Assembly (NCBI GenBank): GCA_007922305.1
Contig: ML677326.1
Location: 55,298,785 to 55,362,784, forward strand
Source of the DNA: Dermatemys mawii
Lineage: Eukaryota; Chordata; Testudines; Dermatemydidae
Length of the DNA stretch: 64,000 bases
Reading direction: 5' to 3'
Of the stretch, positions 48,576 to 58,915 are shown piece by piece (positions within the stretch are counted from its first letter, which is position 1; each line of letters begins with the position of its first letter). The translations under genes and the position numbers were made by a program. The notes beneath the pieces are model-generated. The model was not told where the DNA came from, ran no database searches, and was given only the letters and a program-made list of their open reading frames with translations.

Positions 48576-48896
48576 TTAAATTCAAAAAGTTCCCAGGGCT
48601 TTTCCTGTGCACCTGGTTAGTGCATCTAAGTTGAGAGTGCTGTCCAGAGTGGTCACAATGGAGCATTCTGGGATAGCTCCCAGAGGCAAATACCATCGAA
48701 TTGCATCCACAGTAACTCAAATTCGGAACAACAATGCTGATTTTCCCATTACTCCCCTTGCTGAGGTGGAGTACAGAAACCAGTTTAAAGAGCCCTTTAA
48801 GTCGACAAAACCAGGTTAGTTGTGTGGATGGATCTAGTTTAATTTCTATATAAGTGGCTAAATTCGACATAATCACATACTGTAGACCAGGCCTAA

Positions 48897-49880
48897 GTGA
48901 GTTGCTCTCAAGGAGGCTACAAAGTGGTCAGAAATGCATAGGGGCCACAGAGGGTTCAGTTACCTTGAAAACTTGACTAGAACCTAAATTTTGGAAACCA
49001 ATGGGACTACTTGTGGAATAGGGTACTGGTCAACATAAGGGCGGTTGAATCAGGGCCTAGTATTTCTAGTCACTTTCCTCAGTAAGCAGAACTTAGATGA
49101 TGATGATGAAATCAATAGGTTTTGAACTGAGAATTTAAAGGCATGGTTGCGTTGTAATTATCATTATTTTGCAAGGTGGCTTTTTTGCCTTTTAGGAAGA
49201 ATAGTTCTATTTGTGGTTTGCCACCTGTTCCATAAAAACAGAGAAATAATTTCTCAGTGTAAATGTGTGCATTTTGGAGCAGAGGATTCAAAGGTATATT
49301 CTATTTGGTGAGTAACATATTCTTGAGGGCTAAATCAGTATACACATCCTGAACAGAGCCTACAACTTGTACCTGGGAAAGCTTGGAGAGCAAAGGAGCC
49401 TGAGGGTTGAGAAACACCATCTGTACTTTCATTCTGTCTGCATATTTTGGAATTGCAAGGAAAATGAGTTATTTTTTGAAGAGAACAAGAATCAGAGAGG
49501 TGTCGAGAGTCCAATGCAAATAAATTGGGAAAAAAAGGAAACAAAGCAAATCTACAAGAGACAAGATAATGCCCTACTATGTTTGGGAATATACTGTCCT
49601 AAAAATTACATTTCTGTAAGGTTTCATATTTGGAAGTAGTGAATATGACTTTGCAAGCCTGCTCTTGGGGCATGTTATTAATCTTCAGTTTTTCATATTC
49701 AGTTTAAATTGTTCAGAGAGTCCTAATGCTAATAATCACTAATGTTACCAATAACATAGTTGGGGGATGAAAAAAATAATAATCAAACAATGCCCCTTCT
49801 CCTGCACACACATTTTCTGGATGGTTTCATAGCTGTCTGGCACATGAACAATATTTGAAACACCAGACGCTAATTTCATG
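48897..49880. other. No gene or recognisable repeat seen
   Basis: Unique-looking DNA. Confidence 0.4.
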
Positions 49881-49884
49881 GGGT

Positions 49885-49886
<2 letters not shown>

Positions 49887-49969
<83 letters not shown>

Positions 49970-49980
49970 TATGCATGCAT
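49887..49980. repeat. (GT)n microsatellite with GC and AT-containing tail
   Basis: About 72 bases of alternating G and T run into GCGCGCGC, then ATATGCATGCAT. The whole 94-bp stretch alternates purine and pyrimidine without a break, a Z-DNA-capable tract. Long valine-cysteine or histidine-threonine frames across it are artefacts. Confidence 0.97.
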
Positions 49981-50848
49981 CCACAAAGGAGGTGTGTTCT
50001 TTTGCTTCTGTTTCACTATGTGTGGAGATGGGGGTATAAATGGTGGGGGGAAGCACACATAACTGACCCTGAGGGAGGGCTATGCTTTCCCTTTCCAACT
50101 CTCTCGTTTGTGTGTTAAACAAAAACCAAAAAGGGACCACAGTTTGCTCTGCTCAGCTGTGATAGTTCCTTTGTAAGTGGTTTGTTTTTGTTTTGTGTGT
50201 TTGTTTGTGCTGTTTGCCTCGTCCTTTTCTGATGTACCATAGACCACTCACAAATAAGACCCAACAGTCAACCACCCACTCTTCCTATACACTACAAACA
50301 AACAAAGAAGCGGAACTGTGTCTTTCTTACTTCATGTACAGAAAATTGTTCAAAGCAGTGAAAATGCTTTTTAAAATTTGACAAATTTGCAGCCACTTTC
50401 TTTAGGTTTCACATTTCATGTCATAAGTGAAATAATGCATATGAAATTCAGCTTTGTGTCACCCTCTCTAGTTGAGATATACCATTCAGGAGAGCTAGGT
50501 GGCAGAATGGTTTAATACTCGGTTTTCTCCTTGAAAGATTTAGCTTTAATCTGGCTTCAAAAGTGAAATAAATTTGGTGGCCTTATTCATTTATCCACAT
50601 GTCAAACCATCAATCACAGTGTGTGACAATTCAAAACGATTGACAACCTCTGCTCTGGAGAGGCCAAGAACTGTAATTGCAGGGGTGCTGCACTATACAA
50701 CTGAGAGGTATTAACTGAAATGCAGTAAAATTTGCAAAACATTTCCTTGTTCTAACCACCCCTGCTTTCTTGAGCGCTACAATTTCTCTCACCCACAGAC
50801 AGACATAGCCACATACCCTAATTAACAGGACATTTAAAAAGATGGTAA
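49981..50848. other. No gene seen; possible SINE scrap
   Basis: Near 50490-50600 'GCTAGGTGGCAGAATGGTTT' fits the A-box pattern of tRNA-derived SINEs, and a weak 'AGATTTAGCTTTAATCTGG' may be a decayed B box. No clear termini, so it is not called separately. Confidence 0.3.
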
Positions 50849-50852
50849 TGAC

Positions 50853-51516
50853 TGTGGCAAATTTGCCTGCACTATTATGATGGGTCCCGCACTTTCTCTT
50901 CTAGTGGGGGGGGGTTCAAGGCACCATTGCTTGCCCCTGAACAGGGTATTAACTGCCCCACTAGTATCCTAGAGTAGGGGAATGGAGAGGGAGGGAGCCG
51001 GGCCCGCCCTCTACTCCGGGTCCCAGCCCAGGGGCCCTGAGGATAGCAGTAAACTACTTGAACTAGCTATTTCTTCCCCTGGGCTACTTCCCTCTCCTAT
51101 CCTTAACTTGTGGGGCCTCCTGCCCTATCTCTGCACAAGCCAGGTGTTCCTTTACCTATGGTCTCGGTCTTCTTAGCTCACCGCAGCACTTCTTCAAACT
51201 CTCCTCTGCTTTACTCCAAACTTCTCTCTGCTCCCACTCCTCCAAACTGCTTATTGCTCCAACTCCTCCAAACTGCTTACTGCTCCAACTCCTCCAAACT
51301 GCTCCTACTCCTCCAAACTGCTCCAACTCCCTTTCAACTGACTGATTGAAGCAGGGGGGTTTTATCATGTGCCTGGCTTCAGTTACTCTAATTGGCTTCA
51401 GGTGCCTTAATTAGTTCCAGGTGCTCCAACCAACTTCTAGTAACTTGCTTCCCTCTACAGGGAATAAGGCTTTACTCTAACACTCTCCTGCTGCCCTCTG
51501 GCCATGCTGTATCACA
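50853..51516. mobile_element. Solo LTR (664 bp)
   Basis: It begins TGTGGCAAATTTG and ends CTGTATCACA. Perfect 4-bp target duplications TGAC flank it (50849-50852, 51517-51520). 'CCGGGCCCGCCCTCTACTCC' and 'AATTGGCTTCAGGTGCCTTA' blocks are typical of an abundant turtle retroelement LTR. It shares its end and the 'GGTGCTCCAA' region with the LTR at 42752. A 'CAACTCCTCCAAACTGCT' minisatellite lies at about 51230-51325. No internal retroelement genes. Confidence 0.8.
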
Positions 51517-51520
51517 TGAC

Positions 51521-51890
51521 ACAGGGTCAATAATGCGCATTAGCACAGAAAGAAGATTATCAAGTACTGAAGACTACTATTATCTAAGACCTCAGAAAGC
51601 CTTTTAGGGGACTTTTTATCCATGGAGAACCATGTAAATTACCAAAGTTTGCAGAAGTTTTCTAGCATGATCTAATGTAAAGATGCTGACAGCATATGGC
51701 ACAGAGATAGGAAAGAGGTGAAGTCACTCCAATCTGGAAAGCAGAAAAGCAAGCATTCCATTACTCATGTCTGGGGAAACTATCATCCTTGCATTAAGTG
51801 CCCTGAAGATAAAAAATTATTGTAATCCATTAGAAAGCAATCCTAGTATAAAGCACTGCTAATTCCCAGTGTTCAAAAATCATATCAGAC
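51521..51890. other. No gene or recognisable repeat seen
   Basis: Unique-looking DNA. Confidence 0.4.
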
Positions 51891-51892
51891 CT

Positions 51893-52135
51893 CCCGTCCC
51901 CAAAATCATGAGATTGACTTAAAATCATAAGATTTAAACAAAATTACATATTTGGGGTTCTTTCTATTTGCCTTCTGTGTTTTGAGCCAGGTCCCATTTT
52001 AAAGCTCTTTCTGCAAACACAAGGCTAGAAATTTACTTATTTTAAATAAAAGCCACAACTCTCAATCATTTGTCTCCAGAAGTGGGGGCTTTAAGTAAAA
52101 CATCAAATATCATGAAACTGCACTAATTCAGGAGT
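51893..52135 (+). repeat. Unclassified interspersed repeat, copy 2 of 2
   Basis: It opens 'CCCCAAAATCATGAGATTGA' and shares ordered blocks with the copy at 10548-10793. This copy keeps more of the 5' end. Confidence 0.6.
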
Positions 52136-52261
52136 CTAATCTTCCATTAATACTCAGAAGAGCAGTCCCTCTGGGTAACAGATGTAAACCTCAATTTTAA
52201 TGGGATCAAAGAATGGCTGGAAAAATCAGGCCTCAGTTTAATAAATTACTGTGAAAAACAG

Positions 52262-52493
52262 TAGTCAGGATACGGCTCCTCATGGAAGCTTTTGGAGAGT
52301 GTTGGGGACTACTTCCTGGTGCAAGTGCTAGAGGAACCAACAGAGGGCTGTGCTCTTGACCTGCTGCTCACATACTGGAAAGAATTGGTACAGGAAGTAG
52401 AAGTGGCAACCTGGGCAGCAGTGATCAGGCGATGGTCGAGTTAAGGATGCCGACAAACAGAAGAAAAGAGAGCAGCACAATACATACCCTGGC
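52262..52493 (+). mobile_element. CR1 LINE, endonuclease-domain fragment
   Basis: The plus frame reads GDYFLVQVLEEPTEG and 'ALDLLLTYWKELVQEVEVA', matching the last part of the CR1 endonuclease ('FL.QVLEEPTR...LDLLLTN.EELV'), then '.VEF' and 'R.R.ESS'. The catalytic 'SDH' region is altered (reads as 'SDQ' by eye). It breaks off where a hAT fragment starts. Confidence 0.8.
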
Positions 52494-52703
52494 TTCCTCT
52501 ACGCATAGGAGCCAGCGGGGTGAGGGGCATGCTGCTGATTCCGGGAGCTGTGTGGAGTGGGGCAAGACTCTGACCCCACTCTCCAGCTGAAGCACCCAAG
52601 CAGGGCAAGCTCTGGACCCTGCTTCTCAACGTGAGTTTGAGGGCTGGATTAAAGTGTGTGGAGGGCCGGATGTGGCCCCTGGGCCATAGTTTGCCCACAT
52701 CTG
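52494..52703. mobile_element. hAT fragment between CR1 pieces
   Basis: It runs from 'CCTCTACGCATAGGAGCCAG' to 'GGGCCATAGTTTGCCCACAT' and ends CTG, the inner sequence and right terminus of a hAT family whose right end is 'AGTTTGCCCACCCCTG'. The left terminus is missing, so 5' loss of the hAT and loss of the intervening CR1 reverse transcriptase may be a single deletion. Confidence 0.7.
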
Positions 52704-53228
52704 AGCTAGGCTGTTCTCAGTGGTGACAGATTACAGAACAAGAAGCAATGGTCTCAAGTTGCAGTGGGAGAGGTTTAGGTTGGATATTAGGAAACACTAT
52801 TTCACTAGGAGGGTGATGAAGCACTGGAATGGGTTACCTAGGGAGGTGATGGAATCTCCATCCTTAGTGGTTTTTAAGGCCTGGCTTGACAAAGCCCTGG
52901 CTGGGATGATTTAGTTGGGGTTGATCCTGCTTTGAGCAGGGGGTTGGATTAGATCAATGGTCGTCAAACTGGGGTGCGTGCACCCCAGGGGTGCGCGAGA
53001 CCACCCCCGGGGGGGCGCAAGTCCCTGGCGCCACCACCGATCCCGCCCGGGAGACCGCCGGGTGGGCTATTTTAGTATCGACAAAATGCCGCCGCGGAAA
53101 GACCACCCCCGGGGGGCCACGCAACTTTTTCCTCGGGGAGAAGGGGCCGCCGAGAAAAAAGTTTGAAAACCCCTGGACTAGATGACCTCCTGAGGTCTCT
53201 TCCAACCCTAATCTTCTATGTTTCTATG
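52704..53228 (+). mobile_element. CR1 LINE 3' end, split by a nested hAT
   Basis: The frame at 52720-52914 reads '[20 protein letters not shown]', then '[20 protein letters not shown]', the C-terminal tail of CR1 ORF2. After a stop come the 3'-UTR blocks 'CTTTGAGCAGGGGGTTGGAT' and, beyond the nested hAT, 'GATGACCTCCTGAGGTCTCT', ending in TTCTATGTTTCTATGA. The tail is intact, showing the original insertion ended here. Confidence 0.9.
52955..53175. mobile_element. GC-rich hAT MITE nested in CR1 (221 bp)
   Basis: CAATGGTCGTCAAACTGGGG and AGTTTGAAAACCCCTG are inverted ends. The 8-bp duplications GATTAGAT (52947-52954) and GACTAGAT (53176-53183) are halves of the CR1 'GGACTAGATGACC' site. The core is very GC-rich with a repeated 'GACCACCCCCGGGGGG' motif. 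Frames inside (64-83 aa) are not coding. Confidence 0.88.
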
Positions 53229-53611
53229 AACATTGGAGTGGACTTTGACTTTCTTCACTGACTTATAATAGTGTTTCAGATGGCTATTTTTAAGGACAAG
53301 TATCAAGTTAATGGTACAGGAGTGACTATGCAATAATATGTAATAATAATTACCTTGATAAGGAAATAACTATTTTTAATACTTGCATTAAGCTACTAGA
53401 TAGGCCTAGAGTTAACTGGTTGTTTCAAGAAGCACAAGAAGGAAGAGTATGAACTAGGTGTGCTAATACAAAGTGCCGTGCTTTTCCCCTAATTATCATT
53501 ATTCAGTCTGGGGCATGTTTACACATCCTATCTCCAATGAGTTTTATATTTAAAAGAACACAATCAACTAAAAGGTCTTATTTCAAACAAACCAAATTCC
53601 TCTATCAATTA
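53229..53611. other. No gene or recognisable repeat seen
   Basis: AT-rich unique DNA. Confidence 0.4.
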
Positions 53612-53692
53612 TTATTATTGTTTGAACTATAGTAGTTCTTAGAGGCGCCAGTTGAGATCAGGACTCCCGGCATGCTAGGCACTGTGTAGCAA
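53612..53692. repeat. Ancient LINE 3'-tail relic (CR1/L3-type)
   Basis: 'TTATTATTGTTTGAACTATA', then 'AGGCGCCAGTTGAGATCAGG' and 'ATGCTAGGCACTGTGT', resembles the old amniote tail 'AGGCCCCAAC.GAGATCAGGGCCCCATTGTGCTAGG'. It is cut at 53692 by the following LTR-like block. Confidence 0.55.
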
Positions 53693-54255
53693 GGTTGAGA
53701 CTCACCAGAGCAGTGCCTCCTGCTGGTCATCTGGGAATTAGCTTTTTTCCCAGCCTTGGAGAAACTGCTGCTGGCCGGTGTGCTGCCTGCTCCCCTTCTC
53801 CCCTCATGTCCCTCATGGACCCTGATGCCCTTTACCTTGAGGTTCTGCCCCAGCAGTAACCATGCTCTGAGTCACCCCTTCCAGGGGAACCCCCCAACCC
53901 TAAGTCCACCTCACCTCAGTGGCTACTGCCAGTCATAATCTAACTCCCATTCACTGAGGCAGACTGCAGTGTAATGGCCACTCATAATTGGCAAGGGCGG
54001 TTGGACCGCCTAACCCTGGGCTTCACCTCTGTAGCCCCAGTACCTTTGTAGGCTTTCACCAAGGCCTGCAGCCTGGGAGTTGCCTTGCTGGAGCTTCCCA
54101 GCTCCTCTTGCCATTCCCCAGCACTGCTCTGCTTCAGGTACCTTGTTCCCAGGCAGCTAGCCCTTTCCACTCCAGGGCTAGAAAGAGACTCCTCCAGCTC
54201 CTGGCCCCCAACTCTCTTATAAAGGACAGCTGGGCCCTGATTGAGAATAATAGCA
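53693..54255. mobile_element. LTR-like repeat
   Basis: 'TGAGACTCACCAGAGCAGTG', 'CAGACTGCAGTGTAATGGCC' and 'CTTATAAAGGACAGCTGGGC' match an abundant turtle LTR-type repeat by recognition. It interrupts the ancient LINE tail. The right border and target duplication are unclear. Confidence 0.45.
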
Positions 54256-54607
54256 ATATTTCTCTCTTATATGGAGCTTTCATCTATAGAACTCTGAATA
54301 GACATTAGCTATTCTGGGATGGATGTTTTCTTGTGCTTTGACTAGAAATTCCATACTGGGCCAGAGAAAACTTTCCCAATAAATGTTGCTTCAAAAATAC
54401 CAACAAAAGTTTGAAGCCATAACTACAAAAGTTTTCAGTTTTGACAAATTGGTATTTCCCAGTGAGAAGCCATTTAATAAATTCATGACCAGCTTTAGTC
54501 AAACCCTTCAGTGTTTCATTTTTACAATCTATAAAGTGGTAATAACAGTACATATTCACTTTTGGGGAGCACAGAGATTCTGGGCTGAAAGAGCTCATTG
54601 GTGGCAA

Positions 54608-55281
54608 TGCCAAGTAGTTAGAGCACCAGGCCTTGCCTCCAATGTCTCTTACTGGCCATTCATACTTGTGGCAGTCCGCCTTTTGCTGGGTATTGACTCA
54701 GCCCTCTCTAGATTAACAGAATCCCAAGATGATATTGGATCCCACACTCTTACCACTGGTCTATTGAGCCTGGCACATGTCCAGTCCCAGCTACAGTTTT
54801 CCAGTCTTTACCTTCCCCTTGCTTCCCTAAGGGGGAGCCTGGAAGTGAGGGTTTTCATGCTTTTTGTAACAAAGGTAGTTGGGAGAGAGACCACTCCACT
54901 GCGCTCTAGCCCAGGGCCCTGTAAGAAGCAACAATGTCCAGCACCCAGGAGTGTCTTAATGCTGCCTGTTTGGGCCACTTTCCACCATCCACTTTTCTAT
55001 CAATGTCTTACAGTTTGACACAAAACAGCAAAGAAAAGGAGTAACTGAACCTTTGGCCCCTCTCGGATCAGCAGGCAGGTTCACTCTCCCAGGGAAAGGC
55101 TTCTGCAGCACCTTTCCTCAGGAGATCTGTCTCTCCCCTGTCAGACCCCTTCTGAGTTATCTGGTCCCTTTTTAAACTCCACCTCCAGCTGGAGCACACC
55201 CTTCTATTGCGGTCACCTGAGCCCAGAGTTGCTCTCCTTAACCCCTTCATTTCCAGTGTAGGGTTTATATACCCCATCACA
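54608..55281 (-). mobile_element. Probable solo LTR (674 bp)
   Basis: On the minus strand the block opens TGTGATGGGGTATATAAACC with a TATA-like box and closes CTTGGCA. Flanks GTGGCAA (54601-54607) and GTGGCAG (55282-55288) match 6 of 7, longer than the usual 4-6 bp LTR duplication, so the left border is provisional. The 211-aa plus frame that begins upstream at 54383 crosses the border and has no retroviral motif. Confidence 0.45.
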
Positions 55282-55432
55282 GTGGCAGAAGGAACATGTC
55301 TCAGTTCCTTTCCTGACTGCACAGTACCGTAATGCCAGATGAGCAAGAATAAAGGTTCAGCTCTTAAGGCACATGAGTTGCCTACTAATGATATTTTTAG
55401 AACGGCGTTCCAAGATGCGTGAGCTAATCTAA

Positions 55433-55729
55433 GGCCAGATCTACACTACCCACTGGATTGGCGGGCAGAGATCGATCTTTCCAGGATCGATTTATCGCGT
55501 CTCGTCTAACTGTGATAAATCGATCCCAAGCACTCTTCCATTGACTCTGGAACTCCACTGCGCCGAGAGGCGCAGCCAGAGTCGATGGGGGAGCAGCAGC
55601 AATTGACTTAGCGCCGTGAGGATGCCAAGGTAAGTTGACCTGAATACGTTGACTTCACTATGCTATTCACGTAGCTGAAGTTGCGTATGTTAGGTTGATT
55701 TCCTCCCCTACCCCAGTGTAGACTAGGGC
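55433..55729. mobile_element. Harbinger-type MITE (297 bp)
   Basis: GGCCAGATCTACACTACCC and CCAGTGTAGACTAGGGC are inverted ends with exact TAA duplications (55430-55432, 55730-55732). The interior has 'GATCGATTTATCGCGTCTCG' and a decayed version of the CAACTTCAGCTAC/GTAGCTGAAGTTG hairpin near 55650-55684. It has the same orientation as the copy at 24215. Confidence 0.85.
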
Positions 55730-55732
55730 TAA

Positions 55733-58499
55733 AAGAAATTCAAATTTACATGTAATCTAAAGAGCAGGTATATTCTGGATGTACCATGCATATTTTATAA
55801 TATATTTCTTTCAACCTGTCTCCAATGTTTTAATCATTTGTTTGAATAGTAATAAATTCTATTTAAATATATATATATTATACTTTATATTTTAAAAGCT
55901 ATATTTTATATACATTAAAATATAATTTGTTGCTTTTAAAACAAGTGTTTTAAATGTTGAAATAGATGTCTGAAGTAACCACAATCTTCTCGACTGAAAC
56001 TTAAGCAAGGATATTGTCAAGAATTTGTTATAATTCCCTTTTGTCCCTTTTCTTTTTTCACTCATGTCTTATAGTCAGTCTAAATCACATCTGCCAGGCT
56101 GGCGAGAGAGCTGTAAAAGCACCAATTAGAAGTACTGAAACTACCCAAATAATTTATTGACACCAAGGGATCAATTTGTGTCAGCTAGTGAAAAATGTTG
56201 TAGTTCATAGCCTCAAGACAGCCCTGGACCAAGTCATCTTTCAAAGTCAAGATAGAAAAAGGAGGACATAGTGATGGGTTGAGAAGAAAAGAGGAAAAGA
56301 GTTTAGCAGGGACTGAGGGCCATGCAGAATTGTACACAACAATACTTAGAAATGGGACGCATAAACACACAGCAATCTATCTGCTTTCTCTTCTCTATCA
56401 AGACAAGGCCTAGGAGTTACAAAATCTTTGTTTATATTAGAAACCGCTCATTGCTCAGAAGAAAAATAAAATATGATGTTTGTGCAATGCTAAATGAAGT
56501 GTGAAAAAGTCAATTCTAGAAAATTCAAGGTAAGGGATAGAAGTGTCAATATATATTTGACTGTGCAGTATTAAATGTGAATCTGCTGTAGAATATTTTC
56601 GGTAACTTTTGCAAAATCCTTCCATTCAACTCTCTGTCAAGCAAGAGTAAGTGTGTTGGACCGAGGGTGGGAGGGTGGGGGTGGACAGGGGCGAGGGGGT
56701 GGGGGAGGAAATAGACCATGGAAAGAGGCCTCTCCTTTGGCAGAGATTACTCAGCACCTGCATCTTCTTTGCATCCTTGCTCCGCAGGGAACACGGATAA
56801 CAGATCTGAGTGGCCAAATCCCCAGAGTTCTTTCCTACAGCTCTACTGTGACCCAGAAAATCATTGAAGAACTGGGCTCCAGGGAATGCCACAGGAGTGT
56901 ATTTTGTGGAGGATTTCTGTTGCCCAAATTCGTTCAAACACCTTGAGTGCAATGGAAGACATGAAGTTAAAACTACTTGAGAGAAGCCTGTTTGAAAAAA
57001 CAACGGTATCCTTATAACTAGCACAGTATTTAGGCAATGTATTACTTAGCTCTAGAAACTTTGCACTTAAAGTTTCAAAATAATGCAATTCACTTGTCTA
57101 ACATTTATTTGGCCTTCACATTTTCCACAAATTAATATTTTAACTATGTATTTTATTAGTTGTACAAATAGGTTAATCTCTTATTGGCAGTCACTGTTTC
57201 TAATTGTTCCGTGTAATAGTTTTTAAATGAACAGACTATTGCCAGTACTGAAATGTACACCAATTTTGAATAAGAAAATTTGGGCTCACAGCACTGGGAG
57301 AACATTTGGTTAGATCATTTTAGCATTCGGAAAGTAATTGTTCCTAATAATTGATGCATGTAATGAACTAAGCAGTTCTCATATGTACTTGCTATAGTTG
57401 TTTGCATGCTATCATTAAAACCAAAACAGCACTCTGGACATAAAGATATACATTTTAGATTATTATATGCCAAGTTCAGCCACATGACAAAACAGGCCTG
57501 AAAACTAAACCCAAATCAAAAACTGCCTTATAGATTAAATCAAAAGCCTATTTTTCTCTTTCCATTTTTCACTTAATTGTAAGTAGTCCGGGAACATATG
57601 TATCTGCTGGTATGTGAAATTACCTCTAGGAAGTTTAGTAAATTTTGTCTTGTGCTCACTTCGGGTTAGCTGTGGATTACATTGGTGTAATGTACTAGAC
57701 TAATATGACAGATGCTTTCTTAATTCAGTGTTTATCATGCACCCAACATTTTAACATTCAATTTTCTAGATTACCAGATAGAAACTAATATGCACAATTT
57801 GAATAGTCAACTATCTGAAGTCATGCTGCAAAATATTAAAATTAATAAATAATTTTTAAAATCTCCGAGTCCCTACAAGGTAGCTTCTCAGAGAAACCGC
57901 AAATAGAGGAATCAAATTTTCAAAAGTATTGAGAGGTCCTTATTTGAATCTGCAATGGCAAAATGGTTAACTACTCATTTAGTGCTTTCAAATGGTTTGA
58001 ATTTTTGCCTTGCACATCAAAATCAAGACATTTACCCAATGTATGGTATTCTACATTGCATAAATATAGTAAGAAAAAGTAAACTTTTTGCCTTGTTTAT
58101 ACTAATGCTTACTGAATATTGTGAAAAATTCAGATCTTTTTCATGTTTACATTAAGACTAAGTTTTCATTATCTTTGTGCTCTGAAAATGTTATGAATAC
58201 TACAGTAAGAAATGTCAAAACAGAAAGGCCTTCAGTATGGAAAAAACAGCTCAAAGAAAGATAAATAATACAATACAGTCTTTCCAAAAGAAAACAACTT
58301 TTACAACTCTCAGATGTTAGTTGACACGTTACGTAACATATGGAATTAAAAAATGCTGCAGATAAAATGAACATGTCAAACTAGTACTTAGTCATTAAAA
58401 TTAAAGTACTTGTATAACTTCAGCAATATTCTGAAAATATGTGGATATTTTACAGACATTTCCTTATATTGTGAGCATCAATAAACTCTCTTTTACCAT
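55733..58499. other. No gene seen; mostly unique DNA
   Basis: About 2.8 kb of AT-rich sequence. A G-quadruplex candidate is at 56665-56705 (see findings). The slightly GC-richer 56640-56960 stretch holds a 97-aa plus and a 132-aa minus frame with no recognisable domain. Confidence 0.4.
56665..56705 (+). other. G-quadruplex motif
   Basis: The plus strand has G-runs of 3, 3, 3 and 5 separated by single bases (T, A, T), then runs of 4, 5 and 5. Single-base loops favour a stable parallel quadruplex. Formation is inferred from sequence only. Confidence 0.7.
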
Positions 58500-58612
58500 A
58501 TTTTGGCTCTGATCCAACAAAGCATTTAATTGTGGTTATGTCCCATTGAGTGGTTTTCTGGATAGGTATGAACTTAAGCATTGCTTAGGTACTTTGCTGA
58601 TTCAGGACTTAC
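58500..58612. repeat. Ancient palindromic interspersed repeat
   Basis: 'CTCTGATCCAACAAAGCATT' and 'GTACTTTGCTGATTCAGGAC' are imperfect inverted ends with 'ATGTCCCATTGAGTGG' near the centre. Same family as 23043-23118. Confidence 0.6.
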
Positions 58613-58774
58613 CTATTTAAAAAAGTTACTGTGATATTTGTATTAATCCCCCATACTACGTACAGGCAATAGTGCAACTACTGTTAATACTGGTATATTA
58701 ACAGTAAATGGAAGTTCTTAATGGGGGAGGGGGGAATGTAAATGTGAGTGTGTATTCACCATACCCTTAAAAAA

Positions 58775-58860
58775 TGGACCAAATTCTCTGCTGGCATAAT
58801 CTGGCACCACTCCATTGACTTTGATGGAGTTAAACCAATTTAAATCAGCAGATAATTCAA
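58775..58860. repeat. Ancient palindromic interspersed repeat
   Basis: 'GACCAAATTCTCTGCTGGCA' and 'AATTTAAATCAGCAGATAAT' surround the centre 'CCATTGACTTTGATGG', an almost perfect palindrome. The family is common in birds and turtles. Confidence 0.65.
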
Positions 58861-58915
58861 TTCAGTAACTCATAGTTTTACTACCCTATTTTCACTCAGT
58901 ATTTCCTAATATTTA

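Larger units (their letters stand above)
47320..48893. mobile_element. PIF/Harbinger DNA transposon, internally deleted (1574 bp)
   Basis: TAA target duplications flank it exactly (47317-47319 and 48894-48896). The inverted ends GGGTATGTCTACAGTACAAA and (complement of the right end) GGCCTGGTCTACAGTATGTG extend about 35 bp, with 25 positions matching. It retains a transposase N-terminal remnant on the plus strand and the start of the partner Myb/SANT-like gene on the minus strand, so the genes are convergent as in known Harbingers. The catalytic DDE core and most of the Myb-like gene are deleted. The shared TGTCTAC ends suggest that such elements could have mobilised the many MITEs here. Confidence 0.85.

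Noticed and set aside
48334..48876. 180-aa minus-strand frame as a host gene
   Set aside because: It lies inside the Harbinger element and reads its Myb/SANT-like gene mostly out of frame, so it is transposon debris.
49745..50140. 131-aa and 87-aa frames with long HTHTHT or VCVCVC runs
   Set aside because: Direct translation of the (GT)n microsatellite.
50490..50600. tRNA gene or intact tRNA-derived SINE
   Set aside because: An A-box-like match exists but the B box is poor, no cloverleaf is apparent and no termini are visible.
42748..51520. The two related LTRs as the ends of one provirus
   Set aside because: Each has its own target duplication, and the DNA between contains unrelated elements and no retroviral genes.
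54383..55018. 211-aa plus-strand frame, the longest in the window
   Set aside because: It crosses the border of a probable solo LTR, has no recognisable domain and its composition fits chance in a GC-richer repeat.
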